Assembly: GCA_963210315.1 (NCBI GenBank)
Contig: OY723247.1
Location: forward strand, 2,480,001-2,544,000
DNA length: 64,000 nucleotides
From: Rhynchopus euleeides
Lineage: Eukaryota; Euglenozoa; Diplonemea; Diplonemida; Diplonemidae
Direction: 5' to 3'
Below, in pieces: positions 1-12,500 of this stretch. Made by a program: the position numbers and the translations under genes. Below the pieces are notes generated by a model. It worked only from the letters and a program-made list of their open reading frames with translations. It was not told the origin of the DNA and did not search any database. How positions within the stretch are numbered: position 1 is the first letter of the stretch; every line of letters starts with the position of its first letter.

Positions 1-631
1 CATCACCAAGGTGGACCCGAAGCTGCTGCAGTCGCCCGACACCCCTGGCGTGGAGCTGCTCCCGAGCGACTCCCTCGGGACTGTCGTGGCGAAGCTCACT
101 GGCAAGCCTGCCCTCGGCCTGCAGGTGGACAAGAGCCTCGTCAACCCGCTGTTCCAGGTGTGTGACGAGGCAGAGGATGCTGCAGCGTCCCCCCCGCCAG
201 GGACGCCGGAGCGCGGGCAGGCGGATGAGCCTGCGTCGCCGGAGTCAGGCCGCAAGGTGCAAGAGTGCCTCACGTCGCTGGTCAGGGGCCTGGAGGCGTT
301 GGAGGACGGCAGCGAGAACAGGAGCAGGGGCGGCTCCAAGCAGGCCGGCCCGACACGCGAGCAGATGCTGCAGCAGGTGTCGGAGATCCGCACCATGCTG
401 TCCGTCCCCCAGACGCCGTACTCCATCCCGCCTCCCTCCGGCTGGGCACCCAGCACCGCGTCGCGCCCTGGCGGCCCCGGGTCGCCTGGAGGCCCCCTGC
501 GGTCCTCCTCCGCATACTCCTACAACTCTGCGTCGCTGCCTGCCGTGCCGCCCCCCCCACCCGGCCCGCCGCCGCCGCACTACTCTCTGGCTGCGGCGGC
601 CTTCGGCACGACGAGGCCCCCCGGTCTGTGA
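1..631 (+). CDS. 3' end of a proline-rich protein gene (5' part outside window)
   Basis: An open frame (codons start at base 2) enters from the left edge and stops at 629-631, giving 209 residues of a C-terminus. The first half is moderately charged and includes a short predicted helix (QECLTSLVRGLEALEDG and EQMLQQVSEIRTML). The last ~75 residues are Pro/Ser/Gly-rich with a run of prolines near the end, as in disordered tails. The codons show strong G/C third-position bias like the other genes here. I do not recognise a family. No start codon or splice site for this exon is visible, so it could be a terminal exon or the end of a long single exon. Confidence 0.6.
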   Translation, partial: ITKVDPKLLQSPDTPGVELLPSDSLGTVVAKLTGKPALGLQVDKSLVNPLFQVCDEAEDAAASPPPGTPERGQADEPASPESGRKVQECLTSLVRGLEALEDGSENRSRGGSKQAGPTREQMLQQVSEIRTMLSVPQTPYSIPPPSGWAPSTASRPGGPGSPGGPLRSSSAYSYNSASLPAVPPPPPGPPPPHYSLAAAAFGTTRPPGL

Positions 632-1091
632 AGGGGCAGGGGCATTTGGTAGCGTTAGACTTAGAGGCTGGGCGTGTAGGTCCTGGTGCCGATGCCTGCA
701 GATGCTGAGGCAAGGGGGGTTGGGGGTCGCTGCAGTTGAGATTGCATTTTAGGTGTTTTGGTGCCTCGCGGTGCCTGCATGGGATGCGTAGACTGGGGGG
801 GGGGGGTGGTGGTGGTGGTGTGTTTTGTACAACAAAAGAGTTAGAGAGAGAGGGAACGGCTTGAGTCTTTTTTATCGGGCGGTTCTTCAGGTTAGAGTTG
901 CATGCCTGCTGCCGTGCCCCCCGCCCCGCCCCCCCACCTCCCATCGCCTCTCCCAAACAAACTTGCTTTGCCACAGCGAAGGAGCCGATCCAGCAACACA
1001 GCACCTGTTGGGCCACAGCATACTGCTGCTGCTGTTTTTGTGGGTGCCTTTTGTTTTCCGCACGCATTTCCCTTCCAGGTAGCAGCACACC
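632..1091. other. intergenic, includes probable 3' UTR and a 5' acceptor-like site
   Basis: There is no supported gene. It holds a G run with GGT repeats near 798-822. A pyrimidine-rich stretch ends in AG at 1077-1078, only 13 bases before the next start codon; it would suit cis- or trans-splicing. Confidence 0.5.
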
Positions 1092-2874
1092 ATGGCGAGA
1101 CCCAACACAGGCACGGCATTCCAGATGGCCAAGCAGGCCCCTGCAGCACCGCCCCCTGCCTCCGTGCCAGCTGCTTCCGTCCGTAGCGACTCTGGCAGGC
1201 GCGACCCGCCCCCTCCCCGCCGTGAGTCGTCTGGCACCACAAGGCGCAGCAGCTCGCGCCGACGTGGCACCAGCCGTGGTCCTTCATACCGCGATGACAG
1301 GCGCGACGACAGGCACGAGGTTGTGGTGGCGAAGCAGTTTGATGAGTTCGACCGCGCACCTGAGGATCGTCACAAGGACCCGCAGGGCACGATGCGCAAG
1401 ATGGACTATGTCACAGACTTCTTCGGCCCCTACGAGGCTGTGGTGCGCGGGTCCCTCCACATCGAGGGTGTCAACTACGCGAAGTACGAAGCACAGAAGC
1501 ACAGGCAGAGCTATATCGCCGCCTTCCTCGATGCCCTGCGTGATGACATCGTATGCCCTTGCTGTGCCCGTGTGGCAGCTGTGTTGTGAGAACTGCCTGT
1601 GTCTGTGGGGAGAGAAGGCTCTAGCAAGTCCTTCGCCCCCAACATGCAGCGTTCATCTGACGTTGCCTTTAGATCCAGCACACTGCACTCCTATGATTTG
1701 TCTCTCGACATTCTTCTCTCCGCCACTCCTGAACATCATTTCACCGCACCCCCTTGTGATCAACCACACCACCACACCCGCCTCGCAGATTTCCGAAGTT
1801 GGCAACGGCGTGCGCCGTGAGGACATCCTCCTGAACCTCTACCCGGGGGCCATCAAGACGGTTGTCCTGCACTACGACAGATACGACGGGCCCGACCCGC
1901 GCACAAATGACCCCAAGCTTGTCGACGCGGAGTGGAGCGTCAAGTGTGACTACGCGATCCGCGCGCGCGACGTGCAGCGCCAGCAGAACATCGCCATCGC
2001 GCTGTACACCGCGCTGGGGGAGGAGCAGCTCTTCACGGTGCACAAGATGCGGAAGCTGTACATCGAGCGGTTCGACCCCAACGCGGACCCCAACAAGGTC
2101 TGCATCATCAAGCCGCCGCAGGAGGGCGAGCAGCGCGCCCTGCCGCAGCAGCAGATCCGCGGGGCCCTGCCCAGCCCCCCCAGGCCGATGCCCACACAGA
2201 TGGTGACCTCCCCCACCCACCAGCCGCACATGCCCATGCTCCCGATGCACGGCACGCCGCCCCGCTACCAGCAGCAGCAGCAGGCACAGGGCGCAATGCC
2301 GCAGAACAGCAGCATGCGCATGAGCCCCATGCCGCAGCACCACATCGCCATGCAGCAGCACCAGCAGCAGCCACAGCCGCCTCAGCAGCAGCAGCAGCAG
2401 CCCCTCGGTACCCCGCACAGCTCCCTGGCGGTGACAGCCCAGTCGGCCGCGGTGGCTGGTGATGTGTTCGACTCGCCCTACAGGATGGCCGACTCTTCGG
2501 GTGCAGGCGGTGCCCCTGCCTACGGGGGCAGCGGTGCGCAGAACATGAGCAGCAGCTTCGTGGGTGGGGGCGGTGGGCCCACCAGCTACGCCGCGGGGAG
2601 TGCTGCGGCCATGCCGCCCATGGCGCCCCCTGCAGGCCCCTCGGGCAGCCAGTCCTCCCCGGTGCGCCCGACGCTGCTGCACAACGCACCCCCCGTCGGG
2701 TCCGACGGCTGGATGGAGGTCAACGGGAAGCGCGGCGTGGCTGTGTTCATCCCGGAGGAGGCCCTGCTGTCGACACCCCAGGGGCACCGCCTCCGCTCCT
2801 CGTCCTTCGCGCAGAAGAGTGAGTCGCCGTACCCCTCGATGACCAAGACGCCCCCCTCGCTGCTGGCGCCGTGA
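1092..2874 (+). CDS. Q/P-rich protein with SEA-like tandem domain, two exons
   Basis: Exon 1 is 1092-1550 and exon 2 is 1789-2874. The intron 1551-1788 starts GTATGC and ends CAG, and the splice falls between codons; the product is 514 residues. The ATG at 1092 lies in a good context (acaccATGg). Residues 1-80 are basic and disordered. Residues ~95-250 form a compact region that reads as two alpha/beta repeats (GSLHIEGVNYAKYEAQ, then GVRREDILLNLYPGAIKTVV, then a third strand-helix unit). The spacing resembles SEA-like or ferredoxin-like repeats seen in protist flagellar or membrane proteins, but no catalytic residues are visible. From residue ~255 on it is Gln/Pro/Met-rich with several polyglutamine runs. 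A final segment (DGWMEVNGKRGVAVFIPEEA) looks ordered again. There is no signal peptide or membrane segment. The function is unknown; the SEA-like assignment is inference. Confidence 0.75.
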
Positions 2875-3080
2875 TGCTGGATTGTGGAGGGGGGGGTGGG
2901 GGAGGGGGGGGATCCGTTAGAGTACTTCACTGTAGACAATCCTTTTGTACTGAAATTGGCAAAGAAACAAAATGAAGAAAAAGATGAAAAAATGGAAGGG
3001 TGAAAACTATGAAAACCCCAAAATCAAAAATGAAACTGCAACCGACCTTTCTGGAACATGTTGGAGGGGGGGGGGGGGTA

Positions 3081-3440
3081 GGGGGGGTCAAATGGGGGTG
3101 ACAAACACGATTTTTCAAAAAACCGGCGCAGAGGCCCCAAAGCCCCCGTAAACCCTCCAAACCCCCCCAGATCGGTCCGGAAACCCATCGAACCCCACTT
3201 TTCCACCATTCCGGGCACCTCAGGTGCCCGAATTGGGGTACCTAATTTTTGTGCCACCGTTTGGTACCGGACAGTGCCACTGTGTGGGAGGTTGGAAAAG
3301 AAAATGCCCCAACACACCACATCTGAGGGTTGCAATGCATGTTGCTTGCCAACCACGTCATCCGGTGGGTGTCAGGCGCTATGTAGGTGGCATGAGCCAG
3401 GTCTTCGATGTGTTCTGGCTTGTATATGTACCTCCCTGCC
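3081..3440 (+). repeat. left terminal inverted repeat of element copy 1
   Basis: About 360 bp, the reverse complement of 3859-4228. It contains the internal palindrome GGGCACCTCAGGTGCCC and ends at cctccctgcc, which mirrors ggcagggagg at 3859. Confidence 0.85.
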
Positions 3441-3858
3441 TGCGGCACAGGCACTGCCTTTGTCCCCCACACCAGCCACAGAGAGCGTATTGTACTCGGT
3501 CCACGGTTGCTGATTCATTGTGATGCGTTGTATCCTCGAGTGAACGTCACACACTAGTGGCACCACCACCCGCCATCCGAGAGCTGTATTGACTTTGCGC
3601 CCTTCCGTTGCATTCACCTCGCCACGCATATTGCACCGTTCAGTACCAGTGCTCTTGGGCCAGGCAAAGTAGACCGCAGCAACTACCAATTCTGGCACAA
3701 TGGGTACCACGACAGCGCACTTCGTGTGTTCCCGGAATGTACAGCTCGTGTTGCAACAGTCGTTGTCAACACATCCCGGTTGTGGAGCACTGCTGCACAG
3801 GAATCACACGACCATCTGGACTTGTTCCGTACCTACAGGCAGCCTCCCGGTGCATGGT

Positions 3859-4228
3859 GGCAGGGAGGTACATATACAAGCCAGAACACATCGAAGACCT
3901 GGCTAATGCCACCTACATAGCGCCTGACACCCACCGGATGACGTGGTTGGCAAGCAACATGCATTGCAACCCTCAGATGTGGTGTGTTGGGGCATTTTCT
4001 TTTCCAACCTCCCACACAGTGGCACTGTCCGGTACCAAACGGTGGCACAAAATTTAGGTACCCCAATTCGGGCACCTGAGGTGCCCGGAATGGTGGAAAA
4101 GTGGGGTTCGATGGGTTTCCGGACCGATCTGGGGGGGTTTGGAGGGTTTACGGGGGCTTTGGGGCCTCTGCGCCGGTTTTTTGAAAAATCGTGTTTGTCC
4201 ACGTAAAAGGGTGGCATTTGACCCCCCC
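3859..4228 (-). repeat. right terminal inverted repeat of element copy 1
   Basis: About 370 bp, the reverse complement of the left arm. Its tip carries a ten-base insertion (acgtaaaagg region) absent from the left tip. The same asymmetry is kept in the second copy, so it predates the spread of the element. Confidence 0.85.
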
Positions 4229-4230
4229 TA

Positions 4231-6177
4231 GGGGGGGGGGGAATCGCGTGCAAATAGCGATAACACTGCTCTTGTATCGAGCACGTTTGGTTTCAGCGGT
4301 ATGCCAGGCTGTAGGTTGTCACTCCCACACAAAATGCTGTTTAACAGTCAACACCAATGTGCGGAAGTAGTCCCGCCACAAGCCTCCTCCCACAGAAGAA
4401 GGCATGCCCCTGTGTGTCGCCCTTTTCTGAGTTTCTGAGTTTTGTGTGTAAAGAACATAGTAGTACAGACCCCCACCTCCACTCCCCCCCAGCCACCAAA
4501 CAAGCTGGAAGCATAATGGCGGTGCACTACACCGCCTGGTCGTGGTGGTCAGCAGGCTGGTGGCCTTTCGGTTAGCCAGAAAGAGATGCAGGCAGGGACA
4601 CCACCACCCCGGTCATCACAAGGAGGACAAGATATTTCGCTTGTTGAGTGAATGCGGTGGCTGGCTTCTGCTCCTTTCCCTTGGCTGGCGTATCGCGCGC
4701 GCGTGTGGGTTTGTTGAAGCCGCCTGAAGGCTTCTGTCGTGTGTATTTTTTGCGCATGCAACTGTGCCCCTTCTCCTCCTGACAGAGTCCCTCCACAAAC
4801 TTCCAGCTTGAAATATTTTATTTTGCGCCGTTCCCTCCGCACACACCAATATGTGTGCCGTTCGGTGCTTCCCTTCCAACCCCCTTCCTTGTGGTGTAAG
4901 TAGATTGTTCCTTTTATCCCCCTCCCCGTCCCCCCTGCCCTGGATCCAGGCCGGCTCCGCCTGCCTTGCGTTCCTCCCCCCCTCCACCCCAATGCCCCCA
5001 AATGTTGCAAACTGCAAGAGAACCGGGATCATTTGCCCGCTGGGTTTGTGTGTGTGGTGGGGGGTGGGAGCGGGTTTTTAAACAGAAATCCAACTCCCCC
5101 ACATCCCCCCACCCCCCCGCCCACCCCACTCACTCGCGGGTCGTTGCCCCGTCCGACCCTTCCCCCCTCCTCCCCACTCCGCCACTCCCCTTGTGCAGTT
5201 CTGGGGGATCTGATTCGTGTCCCTGTTGTCACTGTGTTAATACCGTCTCTCTCCATGCAAGAATGCAAGACAAGTGCAACCAACCCCCCGTTGCTTGCTC
5301 AGGGGCATCCCCTCAGCCCACACGCGGTGCGATCCGCTGGTCAGTTTACCTCTGGCTGGTTGGCATAAACCCCGCCCAGCCAGTTCCTGGCTGGTCGCCC
5401 CTATGTGACGGGGCGTCATTGTGTACGTCACTGCCTGGTTGCTGATAAACACGTCTCTCACGTGCGCCACATCACCTTCTGCATTTCTAAAGCAAATCCC
5501 CCACCCTGCGCTTTGTCGGAACGACCAAGCGGCCTTCCTGTGTGTGGGGAAGGGGCTTTCTACAGAGGGCAACGCAGGGGCGCGCGGTCAAAGGGCTTTA
5601 AAAAATAGGGCACGGTGGTGCTGTGCGGTTAGAGCAGCGTCCAGGCGGTTTTCAGACGATACCAGGACACACCCCCCACCCCCGTTGATCGCCCCTGCAT
5701 GCTGTTGCAGGTCTGTTTGTGCGTGCTATTTGGTATTTGTGGTCGTGGTGTTCGCGCCACACGTCAGCTTGTCATCAATATGTTCAGCCACACCACCACC
5801 ATCCTGCAGGGTTACACACTTACAAGACTTCGGTCGAGCAAAACTACCTGCTTCCTCCACGGCTAACCAGCAGCAACCCTTTCGTTCACTTTTACCTTAT
5901 ATTTCGGCTCCTGTGCGCTTTCGTCATTCCCTGACGTCACCCTTCCGTCCTACTTTATCCGTGATTGGTAACTGTTGTGTCTGATTTTGGTTTAGCTTTC
6001 ATTTTTGCGTAGCCGAGTGGGGGGGAGGTCCTCACGAGAGCAGAGGTTTTTTAGTTTCGTTCCTACCACACCCCATCCTTTCTTCAAAGCAAGCCCTTCT
6101 TCCTTTTATCCTTGGGCTGTTTGACCCCCACCCTTAGCATCCCCACAACCCTCTGAGGGTCTACCGAAGACTCAACA
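4231..6177. other. intergenic, no supported gene
   Basis: About 1.9 kb of pyrimidine-rich, low-complexity DNA. Open frames here show no family motif and overlap in several frames. No tRNA-like T-arm was seen. A pyrimidine-rich stretch ending in AG at 6135-6136 precedes the next gene by 75 bases and may be the 5' splice acceptor of its transcript. Confidence 0.5.
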
Positions 6178-6207
6178 ATGCAGTTCTCAATGGTATGCAT
6201 GCGATAA
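6178..6207 (+). promoter_or_regulatory. possible short upstream ORF
   Basis: ATG at 6178 opens a nine-codon frame ending TAA at 6205-6207, six bases before the chosen start codon at 6213. Two more ATGs lie inside it in frame, and an out-of-frame-to-it ATG at 6195 is in frame with the main protein. If transcribed, this uORF could damp translation. It is absent from the mRNA if the transcript begins downstream of it. Confidence 0.3.
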
Positions 6208-6212
6208 TCATC

Positions 6213-8743
6213 ATGGCCGAGCCATGTCCAGGGTGTCGAAGACAAACCTATCCGAGTGATTTGGGACAGTGTATGATTGGCACACCACCACCACCACCAC
6301 CCTCACAGCAACCCGGCATGGCAATGCTCCCAGGCACACCAGGGACAGGCTACCTGAGCACGTGTGATTCACTTTCGGACGCACCGTCGACTCCGACCGA
6401 CTTGGGTTGCTTGGAAGAGCACCACAGAATTCCGCTGAGCGAGTTCATCCCTGCGCACATTCAGGTATAACTGCCTTTGGTTTGCAGATCTATGCCTCAG
6501 CTGCCGAACAGTGGCTTTGTTCTCCGACGCACTGGTTGATTGTGCCATTGCATTGCCATCCCCACCACAGGGCAAGGACCGTAGCATGTACAACTCCGCT
6601 GTGTCGCAGCTGTTCCGCAACTACTCCAAGCTGCTGACGAAGGTCAAGGTCTATGTGACCGAGGGCATCGCCAGCGTCCGCGGTCCCATCTCCCGCGCGG
6701 AGGCCATCAAGCGCCTGTCCTCCCTGTGCCAAAGCAAGCCTGTCAGCGTGTCGGAGCGTCAGTGCTACGCCCTGATGAACAACCAGAACCTGATGGAGTT
6801 CACGAAGGAGACAGGCGCATTCGCCATCTGCAGGCCGAAGGACGAGATGCTGTTCGTGCTGGGGCCTCAGGACAAGATCGACAAGGCTGTGTCCTACATC
6901 CAGGAGAGCGCAACCGCACCCCGCAGCGACCGCCGTGTCATGATGATCAACGTCCTGGCACGCCAGCACGTCCTGGACTACCGCTCGAAGCTAGTGGAGA
7001 AGGGCCACATCTGGATTGACCGCGGATCAGAGAAGAACGGCCAGCAGGAGCTCCACATCGTGGGCTACCCGAAGGACTTCGACTTCGACAACGCAGAGCT
7101 GGCCATCCGCCAGTGCGAGCAGAGCTTCCTCGAGGCCACGCAGACGGGCGTCCCGCCCCCGATGCCCGTGTCGCAGAAGGACGCGGGGCAGAAGTCGATG
7201 TCGCTGACACCCATGAGCAGCATGGGCTCGCTGCCCAACATGATGAACGGCGGCATGGGCACTGCCAACGGCACCCCCGTCATGATGAACGGCGGGCACC
7301 TCGACCCCCAGCAGCAGCAGGCAGACCTCAACAAGGCGCTGCAGCAGGCTATGCTCAACCAGAACCTTGCTGCGCAGGCCATGTCGATGGGCGGGATGAG
7401 CGCCATGGCTTCCATGGGCGCGATGGGCGGCATGGGCAACATGAACGCCATGGGCAACATGGGCTCGCTGCCCATGGGCGGCATGGGCATGGGCATGGGC
7501 TTCCAGGGCGGGGCAGGGCTCAACCCCAACGCGCTGGCGATGCAGCTGCAGCAGATGAACATGGGGATGGGTGGCATGAACAACGCGAACCTCATGAACA
7601 ACATGGGGATGGGCATGCCGGGCATGATGCCTGGCATGGGCATGGGCATGGGCGGGCAGATGAACGTCCAGCAGCAGGCAGGGCAGACGCCGCCGACCCC
7701 ACCCACCCCGCCGCTGGATGCGAACCAGACGCCGCCCCAGCAGCAGCAGAAGGACCAGCAGCAGAAGCGGGAGAAGGAGCAGCGGGAGAAGACTGTGAAG
7801 GCGAAGAAGCTCCCGTCTGCGAGCAGCGCTGTCACGTCGCAGGCGCACAGCAGCGACTGCCACAGCAGCGGCAGCGAGGCCGGGGAGGTGAAGCCCCCTG
7901 CACCTGTGGCGGTCAAGAAGCCTGTGAAGGTGGAGGAGCCGCTGATGGACGTCAACGCCCTCCTGGGCGTCACGAGGGAGCCGTCCCCGCAGCCGTCCCC
8001 ACAGCCGCAGGCGCAGACGCCCCCGCCTGCGCAGCAGCCGGAGCAAATGCAGGCAGGTTCCAAGCCGGCATCCGCGGCGTCGATCTTCAAGTATGGTGGT
8101 GGTGGTGTTGCAGGGAGGTCATATACCAAGAGCAGGTGTTGCTCTGCTACAATACAAGAGTCGCGTGTGTGTGTGTACAGACAGTCCTGTGCCTTGTTTC
8201 CTTTGTGTGTTGTGTGGGTGTGGTGCACGTCTCCCTCGACACAGGTCTGAGCTGTGGACATCGACTGACATGTCGTTCGCAACTGCCAGCTCTGGTGGTG
8301 ACGAGTGGGACACGGACGCGGCGAAGTGGGCCCACAGCTCCCCGCCGACGCCTGCCACGCCGGCACTGGCGACTCAGAGCCTCGACAAGCCGGAGAAGCC
8401 CGAGAGCGTCAAGGTGCTGGTGCACTACGTCGGGCCATCGACGGATGGCTTGGTGGGCTTCCACTCCCTGCAGCTTGCGAAGAACAAGCCCTTCGCCTTC
8501 ATCAAGCAGGAGATCCTTCAGGGGCTGAACCTGCCGAAGTCCGCGGTATGCACCCATCCGTTGTTCTGCAGTCGCCCCAGTGTTGTGTTGAGTTGCCCTC
8601 CTGTGTCACCGCCTTCCCCACAGATGTCCGAGTTTGTGTTTGAGCGCGTGGACAAGGACTTCGACGTGAACGTTCGGATCAAGGATTCTGACACGCTGGC
8701 CCACTTCAACCGTGTGACGATGACGCGCAAGACCTGCGTCTGA
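6213..8743 (+). CDS. Met/Gln-rich protein with conserved N- and C-terminal domains, four exons
   Basis: Exons are 6213-6464, 6571-8090, 8245-8545 and 8624-8743. The introns (106, 154 and 78 bp) begin GTATAA, GTATGG and GTATGC and end in CAG, and all phases match; the product is 730 residues. The start at 6213 (atcATGg) is preferred over 6195 on context. Residues ~80-295 are an ordered alpha/beta region (VKVYVTEGIASVRGPISRAE, AFAICRPKDEMLFVLGPQDK) whose strand-helix pattern resembles KH-like RNA-binding modules, without a clear GxxG loop. Residues ~300-490 are an extreme Met/Gly/Asn-rich repeat (GMGNMNAMGNM type). A Gln/Lys and Pro-rich linker follows. The last ~90 residues, starting VKVLVHYVGPSTDGLVGFH, look like a small beta-grasp-type domain. 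The function is unknown. It may be an RNA-binding or condensate-forming protein, by inference from composition only. Confidence 0.75.
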
Positions 8744-9476
8744 TCATATTGACTGCAGACCAATGACACAAGCGAGCATCAGGCAGCCCGCGCCTTTGAA
8801 CGTGTGCTGCCGATCCACTAGCCAGCGCCGGCCTCGGCTGGAGTATCGTGCTTATTCTTCTATACGCGCGCGAGATACGAACAAATTTCTTCATCACCTA
8901 TCGCATTACGTACCATCCGCAAACGAACGGGAAAGTGTCGGCGAATACCATTTGAAAAACCGTGGAACGAACCGAAATACACCAAACATCAGATGTTTCA
9001 AAGCGGGGGACCTGCTCTGGGAAGCAAAAAAAATCAGAAAACAGAAAAAGACACTGTCACTTATCCGTGGCGGTGTTTTGACTTACGTTGAGCAGAAAGA
9101 CACAGAGGGGTCCCCTGCCGCGCGGGCAAATCAAACAAAAAAACAGTGGAAAAAGTAGAGATTTGCCTTGGGAAACCAATATTAAGAGAGGAAGGTGCAG
9201 TGTGAGGTTGAGGATATTTTCAGTGTTTAAGATACTGTTATGAAAAACGGGGCTTAGCCCCGGTTTTCGAGATTTTGCCCCGAAAAACCGGGGGTGCCTC
9301 TTTTTTTTTTTCACCGGGATTTTTCTGAGATTCTGTCCGGGTACTATTCCAGGGTACTTTTTGGCCAGAGGAGGCCGGGGCCAAGAGCACAGTGCCCTGC
9401 CCCAGGCGTTCGCCCGATGAACCTGTTGAGCACAAGGTGCACGTTGACGACATGCGGCGTGCGACTATGGAGCAGA

Positions 9477-9540
9477 ATCAGCTGTTCACTACCGTGGCCT
9501 CCGGCGGCTGGGGGGCTCCGCCCCCCAGACCCCCCTGTGG
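9477..9540 (+). repeat. dispersed GGCGGCTGGGGGGCTCCG repeat, copy outside an element
   Basis: A ~60-base block running from tgttcactaccgtgg through the palindrome GGGGGGCTCCGCCCCCC to a C run. Near-identical copies lie near 18491-18555, 18665-18722, 33620-33680 and 33773-33832, four of them inside the two 0.8-kb TIR elements. This copy has no visible element ends around it. Confidence 0.7.
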
Positions 9541-12500
9541 CCTGTGCATGTCCAGAACCAAGTCTGCAAGGGCAACCTGCGGTGCTTTCAACAACACCAC
9601 GCTCTCAAGAACGCCTTCCTCATCGACTGGCTCCTTCGCGTTGACGACAAGAAGGAGCGCGCTCCTCTCGGACCTGGCAGCGGCGGCGAAGTCAGTCCCC
9701 TGCAGACTCTCCACCCTGCCCATCCCAGTTGAGTGGCGTGGGGTGGTGTGTTGTGGGAAGGGAAAGCCCTTCCATTTGGGGAAATGGCCGAAATTTTACC
9801 CCCGATTACCCCCGGTTTTCGGCGCGCAGCCCGGAACCCTATCTTTTACCCTGATATTTTGCATGTCCGGCTGTTTTTTTTTCCTGCATTCTTCAACTGG
9901 GGGGGGTCTTTCGGGTGTTACATTGTTCAACGATGTGCCGTGTTCGCGCCACAAAGGGCTCGCAGTGATACTGTGAGCTTGTCGTTACCTTTTTTTTTGT
10001 TTTGTTGCCGGATATTTTCGCCTGGGCAACAGCGCTGCCTCCAGAGGTACAAACGTCCACCAAACCCAGTAAATGTTTGAGCAGCATGCAGAAACACAGT
10101 GTCAGACCGCTGGTGCTGATAACCATGCCTCTGTTGTTGTTGTTTGTTGTTATTTTCTTTCTCTCCCACCGTTTCCCCCCCACCCCCCTCCCCATTTGCC
10201 TTTCCCCTCCCCCCATCTGCTCCCCCCCATTCCACCCCCTCGCCAAGCCCCCACCACCTTTAACCTTTGTTGATCCCACATGGATCTCATATTTCAGATT
10301 TCAAACCCAATCCCCCCCCCCACACGAAACACTTCACCATCCACACCTCTTTTTTTCCCTATACCATACCGTTCCCGAAAAACACTCTTTTTTCTCGCCT
10401 CCAGTTTTATTCTCTTCCAAACAAGGAACTTGCCAAGATGGAAGTGAAAGGTGCAAGTGGGTGCGTTTCTCGACTCTACCGCCAACTTGTCGAAGAAATG
10501 GGCCCCGCTCTTGGTGTTCTTCTTGGGTTCAAATAGCAGGCAGATGAGCTGCTGGACCTATCTCTAAGCAGCACCAAGTGTGCGGTGAGTGTTGTGCCAT
10601 TGGATGCCATGGACCGGCAAGGGCTGCACTCCAACAAGCCTTTTGTTCAGTGTCATGCCTTCGCAGCCCGTTGTGTCTGGATAGTAGATTCGTAGAAAGG
10701 ATTTTTTGGTTCATTCTTGTGGGGCCGGGGTTCGTTCAGCGAAACCTCGCCACAGCTGGGTTCCCGCCTTGGCTGTTGTCCGACAACGCGAACCTTCAGT
10801 GCAACCACCCTGTTGAAGACGCTCGGATCCCAGGGGGGGGGCGGAGGGGTTTGTTGCTTGAGTCGTGGGGGTGTCCCCCTCCATCCGCCCAGCGCCCCCC
10901 CCTGACATATTATCATCCACACCCATCGCAATGCAACGCAAACAAAAACAAAGCGAGAAATAATCTCACGAGAACCATAGTTTATGTGTGTCCGTCGCTT
11001 GGGTCATCCTCAGGTGGGTTGTATTTTCCCCTGTGAATCAACAAATCCCACCCGTCTCAGCAAGGCGACAGGATGCATTTTGCCACCGTGCGGCCAGACG
11101 AACAACATCCTGGCCTGGATTCCTATTGTGGTGGACCCTGGGCACGGCCCAAAATCGTTCGAAAATCGTTCCAAACTGCTGACTGGGTCGTTTTATGCCA
11201 TGGTTCTTCCGTGGTGGTTTACGTCGTCGACACACACCCGACGAGAATTTCAAAAAAATCGTTGATAAAGCTGGCCTGTTTGACGTTTCATAGTTTGTAC
11301 GGACAGAGCCGTGCCCTTATTCGCGCCTTTCCCCACAATCTCAATCTTCGGGCGTCGGGGGTGATCCTGGCAGTGACAAAGCGAAGTCCCCACCCACACA
11401 TGCCGTTCAAAATGCCGTCATCTATCTTTCGTTTTGCACCAGGCAGTGGGAGGGGAGGCGAAAATAGCTACAAAGTCTTTGCGATAATCTCGACCCCACC
11501 TACCCACCCACGCACATGTGATGTTGGGTGGGATAGCAAGCGGTCTCATCCCATGCAACCAAGCAAAACAGCGCGTTGTGTAAACAAATAACCATCTCTT
11601 CGGGTCACGACACCACACAGGCTCTTTTCTTCTCCGTTTGGAAGCGCCTTTCCCACCCCCCACCCCACCGCAACACACATTGCCAATGCCGACAGAGTGC
11701 TGCCCCACACCCACGACCCCCTGTCCTGGAGTGACTGTCTACATAACTATATTGCCCCCTTCCCCCCGCGTGCTTGACAATGATAACGCGTTTTGCTGAG
11801 GCATCATTCCATGTGTGTGACGCGATACTTTTCCAAAATCAAACTGCGGCGTGTCCGTCAATCGTGGTGTGAATGTGCGACATGTATAATGTATCGCCGC
11901 GAAGTTGTTTTTTGTCCTGTGAAGTTGGGCTTTTGTTACAGCGCATGCCAGCCGTTGAATTGATCCGGGAGGGCGTTCCGTAGACAAGGGGGTGGGGGCA
12001 CCCTGGGGGTGATTCCTGCCCCCTGTTCACCCTCGTCGCAGGTTCTGCCTCCAACCCGGTGGTTGCTTTAGTTCTTTCTGTGAGTTTCCCTTCGGCTTTG
12101 ACAAGGTTTTTGTAATTCTCTGTAAACCAAAGTTGCCATCAGATACGCCATCCCACGCCGCACGGTGTGTCTTGGCTGTTGAGTGGGAGTTCACCGCAAT
12201 TTTGTAGGTGGTCTATCCTTGGTGTCATGAAGGCCAGCTGCCGGGTATGAAGGGGCCCCTTTCTTGGTTGCTTCTTTGTCCCCAGCAGAGCGGAGGGTGG
12301 CCATGTGCCCAATCGGAGACATGGACCAACTGATTCTTAGCACCGCCTTTTGTTTGATTTTAATAGTTTTTGGCGTTCTTCTTTGATTTTGTATTTTTGC
12401 ATCATAATAACCTCTGCACACGCTGCACACAAGAGCCGCAGCAGACACAGCGCATCTGCGTCTGGTGTGCGAAAACCCAAGTCTTGCCACACGAAATCAT

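Larger units (their letters stand above)
3081..4228 (+). mobile_element. 1148-bp foldback-like TIR element, copy 1 (TA-flanked)
   Basis: This is a non-autonomous element with long terminal inverted repeats. The left arm is 3081-3440 and the right arm 3859-4228; they are nearly identical in reverse complement apart from a ~10-base indel near the tips. Both ends are GGGGGGGTCAAATG. TA precedes base 3081 and follows base 4228, consistent with a TA target duplication as in the Tc1/mariner (IS630) group. A 418-bp centre holds no recognisable transposase. The outer flanks are G runs of 13 and 11 bases. A second copy of exactly the same length lies at 27000-28147 in the opposite orientation, with only a few differences, so movement was recent. 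Confidence 0.88.

Noticed and set aside
898..1788. Upstream extension of the frame that ends at 2874
   Set aside because: The part before 1789 reads through the intron and exon 1 in the wrong frame and is Pro/Ser/His-rich nonsense. The ATG at 1092 in the other frame plus the GTATGC...CAG intron gives a coherent protein.
5421..5984. 187-codon frame in the intergenic region
   Set aside because: Composition is Pro/Ser/Cys-rich, as expected from pyrimidine-rich DNA. It has no ATG start and no recognisable domain.
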